From UBA1181 sp045617845 (lineage in GTDB: Bacteria > Bacteroidota > Bacteroidia > Bacteroidales > Paludibacteraceae), in contig JAZLJL010000089.1 in assembly GCA_045617845.1 (NCBI GenBank), positions 1-23,343 on the forward strand: 23,343 nucleotides of DNA, read 5' to 3'. A program made the translations under genes and the position numbers. A model generated the notes under the pieces. It had not been told where the DNA came from. It searched no databases and saw only the letters and a list, made by a program, of their open reading frames with translations. Below, piece after piece: positions 1 to 8,957 of this stretch; the stretch's first letter is position 1; every line of letters starts with the position of its first letter.

Positions 1-3
1 TAT

Positions 4-113
4 TTCAGGTGGCTATCGCGGCGGGGTTCCACCTCTTACCATTCCGAACAGAGAAGTTAAGCCCGCCGGCGCCGATGGTACTGCGTATTGTGGGAGAGTA
101 GGTCGCCGCCGTC
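4..113 (+). rRNA. rrf: 5S ribosomal RNA
   Basis: The sequence contains the conserved 5S core, including CCGAACAGAGAAGTTAAGCC and the later GGGAGAGTAGGTCGCCGCC block, in the usual order and spacing. The closing helix pairs GGTGGC (8-13) with GCCGCC (105-110). The length of about 110 nt is normal for the family. The exact mature ends are uncertain by a few bases. A terminator follows directly, so this is the last gene of an rRNA operon whose 16S and 23S genes would lie before the window. Confidence 0.96.
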
Positions 114-115
114 TT

Positions 116-152
116 AAAGGGGATGTTCCTTAAGGAACGTCCCCTTTTTTTT
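116..152 (+). terminator. Rho-independent terminator of the rRNA operon
   Basis: A 14-bp stem (AAAGGGGATGTTCC paired with GGAACGTCCCCTTT, with one G-T pair) closes a TTAA loop and runs into a tract of eight T residues. It lies just after the 5S gene. Bases 153-303 after it are AT-rich, and I see no gene there. Confidence 0.93.
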
Positions 153-303
153 GCCCTCGTGCGTACGATTCGAATGATGTATTCGCTTCCTTTGATCTAT
201 TTATTAGTTTTTATACTATTTACTTTCATTTATACTACCTTTTTTTCTATCTATTCTTAAACTTTTTTCCTCTCTATGTTTCGTTAATTTTATTGAAATA
301 ATA

Positions 304-311
304 TACCTTTG
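304..311 (+). promoter_or_regulatory. Bacteroidetes -7 promoter box (TACCTTTG)
   Basis: TACCTTTG matches the Bacteroidetes sigma-ABfr -7 consensus TAnnTTTG and lies about 25 bp before the ATG at 336. A possible degenerate -33 element (TTTCG) lies at 279-283, about 20 bp upstream. The position suits a promoter for the glycosyltransferase-nnr pair. The -33 match is weak. Confidence 0.55.
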
Positions 312-335
312 TTTGTTAAACGTATTTAGGACAGT

Positions 336-2375
336 ATGAGTCATAAAAAACTTTATTTCATAGGTCTATTTTTCGTTGTGCTTTTTTCTATCGCTTTTTC
401 ATTAGTTGCTAAGCGAGATGAAATATTGTTGTCCTTATTGAATACTCATATCGAGAAATTCGAACAGCGTACTCATGCTAGAATCTCATTTGAGTCCGCA
501 AAGATGGATGGGTTCCATCGTTTGGTTATAAATAATGTTTTGCTCCTTTCTCCTTATGCGGATACTTTGTTTACTGTTAAGAAAACTGATGTGTCTTTTC
601 GGTTGAGTAACCTTTTGCGTTTTAACGCTAATGTCGAATGTCTAGCTATGGAAGGTGCGAAGGTTTATTATAATAACCCTGATGGAACATCAAAATTTTC
701 TTTTCTGTTTCCTTCCTCTTCGGATTCTTCTTCTACTATTCATCATTCTTCTAAAATAGAGTCTTTTGTTAAACTATATAAGCAGTTCCTGGATTTTGTG
801 CCAGAAACTATGCATGTTTCTGACTTCCTTGTCATTGGTTATCGTCATGGAAATCTTTGTCGTCTTTTTTTCCCTGAAACTTCTTTGACAAATGGCTCTT
901 TGGAAAGTCAAATCATTTATAGGCTTTCTTATCCGTCCGGTCAATTCGTGGAGAAAAGCTTTGTCTTTAGTGGAGATTTAAATCAGCCTGATTCTGAGAT
1001 GAGTTCTCTTCGTATTTATCCTGTCACTCCTCAATCCATGCCGATTTCCTTCCGTAAAGGAGACGAAGAGTTCTCTTTTAGTTTTGATACTTTACATTTT
1101 GGTTTCACTTCTGATAAAAAATGCGAACATTGGGATGGAAACGTTTCGATTTCTTCTCTTTCTTTGCAATATCCTCGACTGGCGAGTTCCTCTGTCCTTT
1201 TGGATTCCTTGTCTATGTCTTACCGTTTATCCATTTTATTGGATCCTTTCTTAAAGCTTGAGTTGGATAGTTGTAGTTCTGTAAGCGTTAATGGATTTCC
1301 TTTCAATCCCTATGTCTTGTATGAAAAGAAGGATTCTCTGCCCCATTTCCATGTGGAGTTGAACCGTGATAGTTTTCTTGCCCAGTCACTTTTTGACGCT
1401 TTGCCCAAAGGCCTGTTTGCTAACTTGGAGGGGATTCAAACCCAAGGCTCTCTTTCTTATGACTTCCTTTTTGACTTGGATTTAAATAAGATCGATAGCC
1501 TGACGTTTAATTCTTCTTTACGGAAATTAGATTTTTCAATTGTTAAATTCGGCAACACGGATTTCACTGAAGTAAACCAGCCTTTTACTTATCGTGTTTA
1601 TGAGAATGGTATAGAGGATACCCATTTCTTGGTTGGCCCTTTAAATCCTGATTTTACTCCTTTAGATGAGATATCTCCATATTTGAGGCATTCTATTTTA
1701 TATTCTGAAGATGGCTTGTTCTTTTATCATAAGGGATTCTTGGAAACGGCCATGAATGCCGCTATAGCAAAAGATGTGAAGGAAAAACGTTTTGCTCGTG
1801 GTGGTAGTACCATTTCTATGCAATTGGTGAAAAACCTTTGGTTGAGTAGGGAAAAGACTCTTTCTAGGAAATTGGAGGAGGCCATGATTGTTTGGCTTGT
1901 GGAAAATAACCGTTTGCTTACTAAAAATAGAATGTATGAAATTTATTTGAACATCATTGAGTGGGGACCTCATATTTATGGTGTAAAGCAAGCTTCTCAT
2001 TTCTATTTTGCTAAGGAACCATCAGAATTGACGCCGGAAGAATCCATCTTTATGGCTAGCATTATCCCTCGTCCTAAAAAATTCATGTGGTTCTTCGATG
2101 AAAACCAAGAACTGAAACCGTTTTTAATCGGTTATTTTGATCTGTTGGGAGATAAATTGCTGAAGCATGAGATTATTTCCCAGGAACAACGAGAATCTTT
2201 GTCGCATGACGTTAAATTATTAGGCGCTGCTCGTGTCTATTTACGCACTCCAGTCGCAAAAATGTCTAGTTCCGTCCATGGTGAGGCGGATGATGAGTCT
2301 ATTTTGATGGAGTCATTGGAAAAGCCAAGGGAAGACGATGAAAATATTTCAAACGAATCAGATAAAGAGGATTGA
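336..2375 (+). CDS. AsmA-like / GT51 peptidoglycan glycosyltransferase fusion
   Basis: The C-terminal part (about residues 447-590) is a family 51 glycosyltransferase domain, which polymerises lipid II into glycan strands at the outer face of the inner membrane. Visible signatures are the catalytic Glu in YSEDGLFF (E458), GGSTISMQLVKN (from residue 489), RKLEEAMIVWLVE and MYEIYLNIIEWG. There is no penicillin-binding transpeptidase domain, so it resembles MtgA in activity. Residues 8-27 form one membrane anchor. The following 400 or so residues are beta-rich, and their start (KMDGFHRLVINNVLL, then sensor-like short strands) resembles AsmA-type proteins; that assignment is an inference. The tail is acidic (ESLEKPREDDENISNESDKED). 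The gene is visibly T-rich and lower in GC than the genes after rnr. Its last 38 bases overlap nnr, which suggests coupled translation. GT51 is a firm call; the role of the N-terminal part is unknown. Confidence 0.85.
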   Translation: MSHKKLYFIGLFFVVLFSIAFSLVAKRDEILLSLLNTHIEKFEQRTHARISFESAKMDGFHRLVINNVLLLSPYADTLFTVKKTDVSFRLSNLLRFNANVECLAMEGAKVYYNNPDGTSKFSFLFPSSSDSSSTIHHSSKIESFVKLYKQFLDFVPETMHVSDFLVIGYRHGNLCRLFFPETSLTNGSLESQIIYRLSYPSGQFVEKSFVFSGDLNQPDSEMSSLRIYPVTPQSMPISFRKGDEEFSFSFDTLHFGFTSDKKCEHWDGNVSISSLSLQYPRLASSSVLLDSLSMSYRLSILLDPFLKLELDSCSSVSVNGFPFNPYVLYEKKDSLPHFHVELNRDSFLAQSLFDALPKGLFANLEGIQTQGSLSYDFLFDLDLNKIDSLTFNSSLRKLDFSIVKFGNTDFTEVNQPFTYRVYENGIEDTHFLVGPLNPDFTPLDEISPYLRHSILYSEDGLFFYHKGFLETAMNAAIAKDVKEKRFARGGSTISMQLVKNLWLSREKTLSRKLEEAMIVWLVENNRLLTKNRMYEIYLNIIEWGPHIYGVKQASHFYFAKEPSELTPEESIFMASIIPRPKKFMWFFDENQELKPFLIGYFDLLGDKLLKHEIISQEQRESLSHDVKLLGAARVYLRTPVAKMSSSVHGEADDESILMESLEKPREDDENISNESDKED

Positions 2376-3846
2376 TGCTCTTACGGTCCAGTATGAACCG
2401 ATTCTTTCTTATCATTTGATGGAACGCGCATCTCGCATGGTTTTTGATGAGCTTTTGCTAACTGCTTCTGACGAAACCTCTTTTTGTGTTGTGGCCGGAA
2501 GCGGTAATAACGGAGGTGATGCGTTGGTTATAGCCCGTATGTTATTGACGATCGGCAGACCAGTCCATGTGTTTTTGGTGAATCTAAAGGGAACCATCTC
2601 TCCTGATTGTCGGTCCGCACTCTCAGACCTGACCGATCGTTTCCCGGATGCTGTTCAAGAAATTTCTTCCGCGGAACAATTACGTTTGGGAGATTGTTGG
2701 GTGATTGATGGTCTTTTTGGCTCTGGTCTTAATCGCCCTTTGACCGGTGTGTATGCGGATATTGTCAGAAAAATAAATGCGGAAGCGAAATATGTCGTTT
2801 CCATTGATTTGCCTTCTGGCTTGTTTGGTGAGGATAATGTTTCGAATGATTATACCGCTATAGTGAAGGCGAACCGCACATATTCTTTCCAATTCCCCAA
2901 GTTGGCTTTTTTGTTGCCTGAAAATGAGGAATATGTGGGTGAACTGAAGGTGCTCGACATCCGTTTGCATCCTTGTGCCATAGAAGAAACAGAGACCTCT
3001 TGTTTCCTGACGGAAGAAGATGATGTCAAGCCTATGTTGCGACTTCGTTCCAAGTTTGCGCATAAAGGTACGTGTGGACATGCGTTGCTGATTGCTGGTT
3101 CCAGGCGGATGACAGGCGCCTCCATTTTGGCTTCTCGTTCGGCTTTGCGGACTGGTTGTGGTTTACTTACAGTTCGGGTGCCTGATGCTTGCCGTGAGGT
3201 CTTGCAGGTGAGTGTCCCCGAGGCAATTGTGGATACAGATGAGAATGAAGAGTGTTTCTCTTGTTCTCCTGATTGTGACAAATATGATGCTGTTGGGGTC
3301 GGTCCAGGTTTAGGAACTTCGGAATATACTGTTTCTGCTTTGCGTTCCTTTTTGGAAAAAGTCGGAGAGAAACCATTGGTGATGGATGCGGATGCCTTGA
3401 ATATTTTGGGGCGAAATCCATCTTTGTGGAATTTATTGCCATCTGGAACTATTTTGACCCCCCATCCGAAGGAATTTGAGAGAATTTGTGGGGAAAATTT
3501 GAATGGTGTGTCCCGTTGGCGTAAACAGGTTGAATTATCCACTCAATATCATGTGGTTATCGTTTTGAAAGGCGCCTATACTTCCGTCTCGTTGCCTGAT
3601 GGCACTTTGCATTTTAATTCATCCGGGAATGCGGGAATGGCGACGGCAGGAAGCGGAGATGTGTTGACCGGCATAATCCTTTCCCTTTTGGCGCAGGGGT
3701 ATTCCTCTTCCGAGGCTGCTATTTTGGGCGTTTGGTTGCATGGGGATGCGGGTGACTGCGCTTTGTCGCAGCAATCTTTGGAGAGTTTGATGGCAAGTGA
3801 TATCGTCAATCATATTGGTTGTGCTTTCAATGCTTTACGCATGTGA
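2338..3846 (+). CDS. nnr: Bifunctional NAD(P)H-hydrate epimerase / ADP-dependent NAD(P)H-hydrate dehydratase
   Basis: This enzyme repairs damaged NAD(P)H. The N-terminal YjeF domain (about residues 1-215) epimerises the R and S forms of NAD(P)HX, and the C-terminal ribokinase-like domain (about 225-500) dehydrates S-NAD(P)HX using ADP. Visible motifs are AGSGNNGGD (residues 53-61), IDGLFGSGL (from 123), SIDLPSGL with D157, TPHPKEF, and the dehydratase GSGD with catalytic D441 inside NAGMATAGSGDVLTGI. The length of 502 aa fits the fused bacterial form. The start MKIFQTNQIK is typical of Bacteroidales homologues, so the 38-bp overlap with the preceding glycosyltransferase gene is probably real. 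It is a cytoplasmic housekeeping enzyme, and the neighbouring cell-wall gene is not an obvious functional partner. Confidence 0.95.
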   Translation: MKIFQTNQIKRIDALTVQYEPILSYHLMERASRMVFDELLLTASDETSFCVVAGSGNNGGDALVIARMLLTIGRPVHVFLVNLKGTISPDCRSALSDLTDRFPDAVQEISSAEQLRLGDCWVIDGLFGSGLNRPLTGVYADIVRKINAEAKYVVSIDLPSGLFGEDNVSNDYTAIVKANRTYSFQFPKLAFLLPENEEYVGELKVLDIRLHPCAIEETETSCFLTEEDDVKPMLRLRSKFAHKGTCGHALLIAGSRRMTGASILASRSALRTGCGLLTVRVPDACREVLQVSVPEAIVDTDENEECFSCSPDCDKYDAVGVGPGLGTSEYTVSALRSFLEKVGEKPLVMDADALNILGRNPSLWNLLPSGTILTPHPKEFERICGENLNGVSRWRKQVELSTQYHVVIVLKGAYTSVSLPDGTLHFNSSGNAGMATAGSGDVLTGIILSLLAQGYSSSEAAILGVWLHGDAGDCALSQQSLESLMASDIVNHIGCAFNALRM

Positions 3847-3852
3847 TTTTTT

Positions 3853-3872
3853 CCTTCAGGAAGAAGGTTTTT
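3853..3872 (+). terminator. Possible weak terminator after nnr
   Basis: A short stem (CCTTC at 3853-3857 with GAAGG at 3863-3867) is followed by five T residues, a few bases after the nnr stop. The stem has only 5 bp, so this may be chance. It fits with a promoter-like box a few bases later, before rnr. Confidence 0.35.
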
Positions 3873-3878
3873 CCACCT

Positions 3879-3886
3879 TATTTTTG
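3879..3886 (+). promoter_or_regulatory. Bacteroidetes -7 promoter box (TATTTTTG) before rnr
   Basis: TATTTTTG matches TAnnTTTG and lies about 52 bp before the ATG at 3938. No clear TTTG -33 element was found at the expected distance, so the call rests on the -7 box and its position in the only sizeable gap between nnr and rnr. Confidence 0.5.
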
Positions 3887-3937
3887 TAAATTTGGGCAAC
3901 GTATAGTTATTCACGTTGTAAAAAAACATTGGCTATT

Positions 3938-6139
3938 ATGGCGAAATCAAATAAGAAATCGAGGGCTAGTTTGCCTTCCAAAAAAAATAATAAAAAGGGG
4001 AAGGAACCTGCTGGTGGCGTTCAGTTAACCAAACAGGAAATGTTGAATCGTGTGGTGCGGTTCTTTGAACAGAATACTTCCCAGTCTTATAATTACAAAC
4101 AGGTCGCTTTCGAAATCGGAGTCGCGTCTATGGCGCAAAAACGTCAGCTTATTCAAATGCTTGACGATTTGGTATTCCAAGAGTTCTTGGTTTCCCCTTC
4201 CAGCGGCAAGTATAAGATTGATAATCGTTCCGGGGCTATCGTCGGAAAGTTGGAACGCCGTACGGGAGGCAAGATATTCCTCGTCCCTGAAGATGGTGGT
4301 GAGGATGTCTTTATTATGGACAAGTATTTGAACAAGTCCATTGTCGGAGATACTGTGCGTGTCCGTTTGTTCGCCCGTAGGAAAGGACAAATGCAGGAGG
4401 GACAGGTGCTTGAGGTGCTACAGCGTGGCCATGACACTTTTGTCGGCAAACTGGAAGTCTCAAAGGATTTCGCCTTCCTCCAGGTGGACAACCGTCTACT
4501 CGTTAATGATATCTTTATCCCTAAGGATAAATTAAAGGATGGCAAGACAGGCGATAAGGCTATTGTGAAGATTACGGAATGGTCTAAGCGAGACCGTAAC
4601 CCTGTGGGTGAAGTCATCGAGATACTTGGTGAGGCGGGTGATAACAATGCCGAGATGAACGCGATACTTGTCGAGTTCGGTTTGCCATATAGTTATCCGC
4701 AATTTGTGGAGGACGAGGCAGATAAGATATCTGATGAGATAGACGAAAAGGAGGTCGCCAGACGTATTGATTTCCGTGGCGTGCCTACATTCACGATAGA
4801 TCCGGCGGATGCTAAGGATTTCGATGACGCCTTGTCCATCCGGAAGTTGGATGACGGCAAGTGGGAGGTAGGTGTCCATATCGCTGATGTCACTTATTAC
4901 GTCAAGGAGGGCGATGTCATCAATGAGGAGGCCTATAACCGTGCCACTTCCATTTATCTAGTGGATAGGACGATCCCGATGTTGCCTGAGCGTCTTTGTA
5001 ACTGCTTGTGTTCTTTGCGCCCTGATGAGGATAAGTATAGCCATTCCGTCATTTTCAAGATGGATGACGAGGCGAATGTGCTTGAGTACAAAATCGCTCA
5101 TACGGTTATCCGTTCCAACCGCCGTTTCGCCTATGAGGAGGCTCAGCAGGTCATCGAGACGAAGGAGGGGGATATGAAGGATGAGATATTGACCCTTGAC
5201 TCCCTTGCGAAAAAGTTGCGTGAGCGTCGTTTCGCTAAAGGTGCCATCGCATTTGAACGTACGGAGGTCCGTTTCGAAATCGACGAGAAGGGTAAGCCTC
5301 TAAGCGTTTATTTCAAGGAGTCTAAGGACGCTAATAAGTTAATTGAGGAGTTTATGCTCCTTGCGAACAGAACCGTGGCGGAGCACATCGGTAAAGTGCG
5401 GAGAAACGAGAAGGCGAAAACGTTCGTCTATCGTATCCATGATTTGCCTGATCCGGAGAAATTGTCCAATCTTTCCCAGTTCATTACACGATTCGGTTAT
5501 AAACTGAAGACTACGGGAAAGAACACAGAAGTGTCCGCTTCCATCAATAGATTGTTGGATCAAGTACAGGGGAAGAGGGAGCAGAACCTGATTGAAACGA
5601 TCGCGATCCGTTCAATGGCGAAGGCTGTTTATTCTACTGAGAATGTGGGACACTATGGTTTGGCGTTTGATTTTTATACCCATTTCACCTCTCCTATCAG
5701 ACGTTATCCTGATATGATGGTGCATCGTCTATTGGATCGTTATGCGGAGGGGCAAAAGAGCGCCGATCCTGTGGTATTTGAAGATTATTGTAAGCATTGT
5801 TCCGATATGGAACAGGTGGCTGCTAATGCGGAGCGTGCCTCCATTAAGTATAAACAGGTGGAATTCATGTCCGACAAGATTGGACAAACGTTCAACGGCG
5901 TGGTTTCCGGTATTCAGGAATGGGGTATCTATGTTGAATTGAACGAGAACAAATGTGAGGGTATGATTCCTATCCGTGATTTGGATGATGATTTCTATGT
6001 CTTTGATGAAAAGAATTATTGCCTGACGGGCAAGAGGTATAATCGTACCTATCGGTTAGGTGATGAAGTGGTCGTTCGTATTAAGAAAACGAATTTGGAT
6101 AAGAAACAGATGGATCTTGAATTAATAGATAAATTGTGA
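3938..6139 (+). CDS. rnr: Ribonuclease R (3'-5' exoribonuclease)
   Basis: RNase R degrades structured RNA from the 3' end and takes part in mRNA decay and rRNA quality control. The chosen start is ATG at 3938, giving 733 aa; a TTG at 3929 would add only three residues. Domain order is a basic Lys/Ser-rich N-terminus, a winged-helix segment (about residues 25-80), cold-shock OB domains (about 85-240), the RNB catalytic domain (about 255-590) and a C-terminal S1 domain (about 646-730, GVVSGIQEWGIYVEL). The catalytic magnesium-binding cluster is visible in TIDPADAKDFDDALS, with D288, D294, D296 and D297. HFTSPIRRYPDMMVHRLL is the RNB C-terminal signature. The gene overlaps the next one by one base (TGATG), so the two are probably co-translated. 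Confidence 0.96.
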   Translation: MAKSNKKSRASLPSKKNNKKGKEPAGGVQLTKQEMLNRVVRFFEQNTSQSYNYKQVAFEIGVASMAQKRQLIQMLDDLVFQEFLVSPSSGKYKIDNRSGAIVGKLERRTGGKIFLVPEDGGEDVFIMDKYLNKSIVGDTVRVRLFARRKGQMQEGQVLEVLQRGHDTFVGKLEVSKDFAFLQVDNRLLVNDIFIPKDKLKDGKTGDKAIVKITEWSKRDRNPVGEVIEILGEAGDNNAEMNAILVEFGLPYSYPQFVEDEADKISDEIDEKEVARRIDFRGVPTFTIDPADAKDFDDALSIRKLDDGKWEVGVHIADVTYYVKEGDVINEEAYNRATSIYLVDRTIPMLPERLCNCLCSLRPDEDKYSHSVIFKMDDEANVLEYKIAHTVIRSNRRFAYEEAQQVIETKEGDMKDEILTLDSLAKKLRERRFAKGAIAFERTEVRFEIDEKGKPLSVYFKESKDANKLIEEFMLLANRTVAEHIGKVRRNEKAKTFVYRIHDLPDPEKLSNLSQFITRFGYKLKTTGKNTEVSASINRLLDQVQGKREQNLIETIAIRSMAKAVYSTENVGHYGLAFDFYTHFTSPIRRYPDMMVHRLLDRYAEGQKSADPVVFEDYCKHCSDMEQVAANAERASIKYKQVEFMSDKIGQTFNGVVSGIQEWGIYVELNENKCEGMIPIRDLDDDFYVFDEKNYCLTGKRYNRTYRLGDEVVVRIKKTNLDKKQMDLELIDKL

Positions 6140-6990
6140 TGACGGACAAAATTTTAAGCGGGGCGTTTTTGACCCTTTCCATTCTTTGCCTCTCATGCGC
6201 AGACAATGGAACTCCTTCTAACCGTGAGGACGTGGGTCTTCGTGGCAAGGTGAAAAGTGTTACGGAAAAAAAGTACCATGCGGTTGTGACTGATCCCGGC
6301 AATGTTGAAAAGGGAACTTTTTTTAGGGAAGAGGATGAGTGGGATTTCCATGAGGTGTTTAATCGTGATGGTATGTTCACTTCCATAGCTTTCATTGATA
6401 GGGATGGTGATACCATAAGTAAAAGCATTTACGAATATGGCAAGAACGGCAAACTCGAGAATAAAAGTATTTATGAGGAGAAATTGTTGATGAAGTCACA
6501 ATATGAATACGATGTCTTGGGCCGTGTCACGAACATCTTCGATTTGGACGAGGATGGGGATTTGGTATATGCGACTGCGACAGAGTATAACGATGATAAT
6601 CTTATCGAGACAAGTACGACGATTAACAAGCAAGGGAAATTCCTTAGGCAATCCATTGTCCAAAAAAACAAAAAAGGTTTCGTGACCGATTTTAAATTTT
6701 ATAATGACGAGCGGAAATTGGGGAATTGGAGGAAGGAGGTTCATGCTGACGATGGCAAATTATTGGAGATGTCGGTCCTCAATCAGGACGAGACAGTGAA
6801 TTTCGTTGTGAAGTATGAATACAATAGGCAAGGTGACCTTGTGCTTTGCTCTCCGATGTCGGAACAGGAAGAGTATCTCTCGGACCGTTATGTCTATGAA
6901 TATGACAAAAAATCCAATTGGAGGATACGTGTCCATTTCAAAGGGGATTCCGCATACTCTGTGACGGAGCGTATTATCGAATATTATTAA
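6139..6990 (+). CDS. Putative lipoprotein with YD/RHS-like repeats
   Basis: I do not recognise a specific function. The ATG at 6139 shares its A with the rnr stop codon; a GTG one codon earlier is less likely. The N-terminus MTDKILSGAFLTLSILCLSC is a short hydrophobic signal ending in Cys, followed by ADN, which suits a relaxed Bacteroidetes lipobox and export to the outer membrane or periplasm. The mature part of about 260 residues is rich in repeated Tyr-Glu-Tyr units followed by Gly-Arg/Asn and Leu (YEYGKNGKLE, YEYDVLGRVT, YEYNRQGDLV, YEYDKKSNWR). This looks like the short RHS/YD-type beta repeats common in Bacteroidales lipoproteins. It sits between rnr and an ABC-F gene with no obvious promoter on either side, so co-transcription is likely while a functional link is unproven. 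Confidence 0.75.
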   Translation: MTDKILSGAFLTLSILCLSCADNGTPSNREDVGLRGKVKSVTEKKYHAVVTDPGNVEKGTFFREEDEWDFHEVFNRDGMFTSIAFIDRDGDTISKSIYEYGKNGKLENKSIYEEKLLMKSQYEYDVLGRVTNIFDLDEDGDLVYATATEYNDDNLIETSTTINKQGKFLRQSIVQKNKKGFVTDFKFYNDERKLGNWRKEVHADDGKLLEMSVLNQDETVNFVVKYEYNRQGDLVLCSPMSEQEEYLSDRYVYEYDKKSNWRIRVHFKGDSAYSVTERIIEYY

Positions 6991-7019
6991 TGTGATTGAT
7001 TAACAATCTTTTTAGACTG

Positions 7020-8957
7020 ATGATTTCTGTTGATAAACTGACGATCCGTTTTGGGAGCGTCACGTTGTTTAATGACATATCTTATGTCGTGAATCCCAAG
7101 GATAAAATCGCCTTGGTGGGTAAGAATGGTGCGGGGAAAAGTACCATGTTGAAGGTTTTCGCCGGGATACAGCCTCCTACTAGTGGAAGTGTTGCTGTCC
7201 CGAAAGACGTGACCATAGGATACCTTCCTCAACATATGATTCATAATGATGGTGTTACCGTGATGGAAGAGGCGGAAAAAGCTTTTTCCGATATCTTTGA
7301 ATTACAGAAGGAAATAGAACGTATGACTGTCGAATTGTCGGAAAGAACGGATTATGAGTCTGCCTCTTACCAACAATTGATAGATCGGTTGACCCATGCC
7401 AATGAACGTTTGGACATGATGGGGGTGAATAATTTCAAGGGGGAAGTCGAGAAGACTTTATTGGGCCTTGGTTTTGAACGTTCTGATTTTAGCCGGCAGA
7501 CGAGCGAATTTAGCGGTGGCTGGCGTATGCGTATCGAATTGGCTAAGATTTTGTTGAAACGTCCTGACGTTTTGCTGCTGGACGAGCCTACGAACCATTT
7601 GGATATCGAGTCCATCCAGTGGTTGGAGGATTTTCTTAAGGTCAGTGGAAGCGCCGTGATATTGGTTTCTCACGACCGCGCTTTCATCGATGCGGTCACG
7701 AACCGTACCATCGAAATCTCCTTGGGTAGGATTTACGATTATAAGGTCTCTTATTCCAAATATGTGGAATTGAGGAAGGAACGTCGCGAGCAACAGCTGC
7801 GCGCTTATGAGAACCAGCAGAAACAGATTCAGGACACGGAGGATTTCATCGAACGGTTCCGTTACAAGGCCACGAAGTCCAACCAGGTCCAATCTCGTAT
7901 CAAACAACTGGAAAAGTTAGACATCATCGAGGTCGACGAGGAGGACAACTCGTCTTTGCATCTTAAGTTTCCTCCAGCACCCCATTCGGGAACGATTTCG
8001 TTGGACGTACAGCATTTGACGAAAAAATATGACGAAAAGGTCATCCTTAATGATATCGATTTATGTATCAAACGAGGAGAAAAAGTGGCTTTTGTAGGAA
8101 AAAACGGAGAAGGAAAGTCTACGCTAGTGAAGTGTATCATGGACCAAATTCCTTTTGACGGAACGTTGAAGCTCGGTCATTTGGTGAAAATCGGTTATTT
8201 TGCGCAGAACCAGGCTTCCTTGTTGGATGAAAACCTTTCTGTGTTTGAGACGATTGACAATGTGGCGGTCGGTGATATCCGTACGAAAATCCGTGATATC
8301 CTCGGGGCTTTTATGTTTGGCGGTGAGGCTATCGACAAGAAGGTGAAAGTGCTTTCCGGTGGTGAACGTACTCGCTTGGCCATGATACGCCTTTTGTTGG
8401 AGCCGGTGAATTTCTTGGTGCTCGATGAGCCTACTAACCACTTGGACATGCGTTCGAAGGATGTATTGAAGGAAGCCATCAAGGCTTTTAACGGAACGGT
8501 GGTTGTAGTCTCCCATGATAGGGAGTTCTTGGATGGACTGGTGGACAAGGTCTATGAGTTCTCCAACCATAAGATTAAGGAACATTTAGGCGGAATATAT
8601 GAATTCCTGCAGTCGAAGAAATTGGCTTCTTTGCAAGAGTTGGAACGCAAGGCTACCGCTCAGTCTGACGAGGTGAAGAGTGAACAGCCTTCGGAGAATA
8701 AGCTGTCTTACGAGGCGAAGAAAGAGCTGACCAAGAAGATACGTAAGGCGGAGAAGGCGGTTTCGGATGCGGAGTCCGTCATCAATTCAATCGAAAAACG
8801 CATTGCGGAGATCGAGGTGGAACTGCAGGATCCGCAGAATGCCAAAAATACTGCTTTGTTCGAAGAATATAAGAAGAAGAAACACGAACTCGAACAGAAA
8901 ATGTACGAGTGGGAGTTGCTATCTGAGGAATTGGAAACGGTGAAGGCGCAAGCCTAA
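7020..8957 (+). CDS. ABC-F family ATP-binding protein
   Basis: This is a soluble tandem ABC ATPase without membrane segments. ABC-F proteins act on the ribosome, in translation factor or antibiotic-protection roles. ATG at 7020 is chosen because the protein then begins MISVDKLTIRFG, the usual start of the first ABC domain; a TTG at 6996 is a weaker option. Domain 1 has Walker A GKNGAGKST (from residue 34), signature FSGGWRMR and Walker B LLLDEPTNHLD. Domain 2 has GKNGEGKST, LSGGERTRLAMIRLLL and LVLDEPTNHLD. Between them lies the charged ABC-F linker (ERREQQLRAYENQQKQIQ), and the C-terminus is a Lys/Glu-rich coiled coil of Uup/YdiF type. The length of 645 aa is normal. The stop codon overlaps the stop of the convergent endonuclease gene. 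Resistance and housekeeping roles cannot be separated by eye; housekeeping is more likely. Confidence 0.93.
   Translation: MISVDKLTIRFGSVTLFNDISYVVNPKDKIALVGKNGAGKSTMLKVFAGIQPPTSGSVAVPKDVTIGYLPQHMIHNDGVTVMEEAEKAFSDIFELQKEIERMTVELSERTDYESASYQQLIDRLTHANERLDMMGVNNFKGEVEKTLLGLGFERSDFSRQTSEFSGGWRMRIELAKILLKRPDVLLLDEPTNHLDIESIQWLEDFLKVSGSAVILVSHDRAFIDAVTNRTIEISLGRIYDYKVSYSKYVELRKERREQQLRAYENQQKQIQDTEDFIERFRYKATKSNQVQSRIKQLEKLDIIEVDEEDNSSLHLKFPPAPHSGTISLDVQHLTKKYDEKVILNDIDLCIKRGEKVAFVGKNGEGKSTLVKCIMDQIPFDGTLKLGHLVKIGYFAQNQASLLDENLSVFETIDNVAVGDIRTKIRDILGAFMFGGEAIDKKVKVLSGGERTRLAMIRLLLEPVNFLVLDEPTNHLDMRSKDVLKEAIKAFNGTVVVVSHDREFLDGLVDKVYEFSNHKIKEHLGGIYEFLQSKKLASLQELERKATAQSDEVKSEQPSENKLSYEAKKELTKKIRKAEKAVSDAESVINSIEKRIAEIEVELQDPQNAKNTALFEEYKKKKHELEQKMYEWELLSEELETVKAQA

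Noticed and set aside
2850..3542. A 230-codon antisense frame inside nnr
   Set aside because: The plus-strand frame has all Nnr motifs, and the antisense product is Ser/Lys/Pro-rich with no domain.
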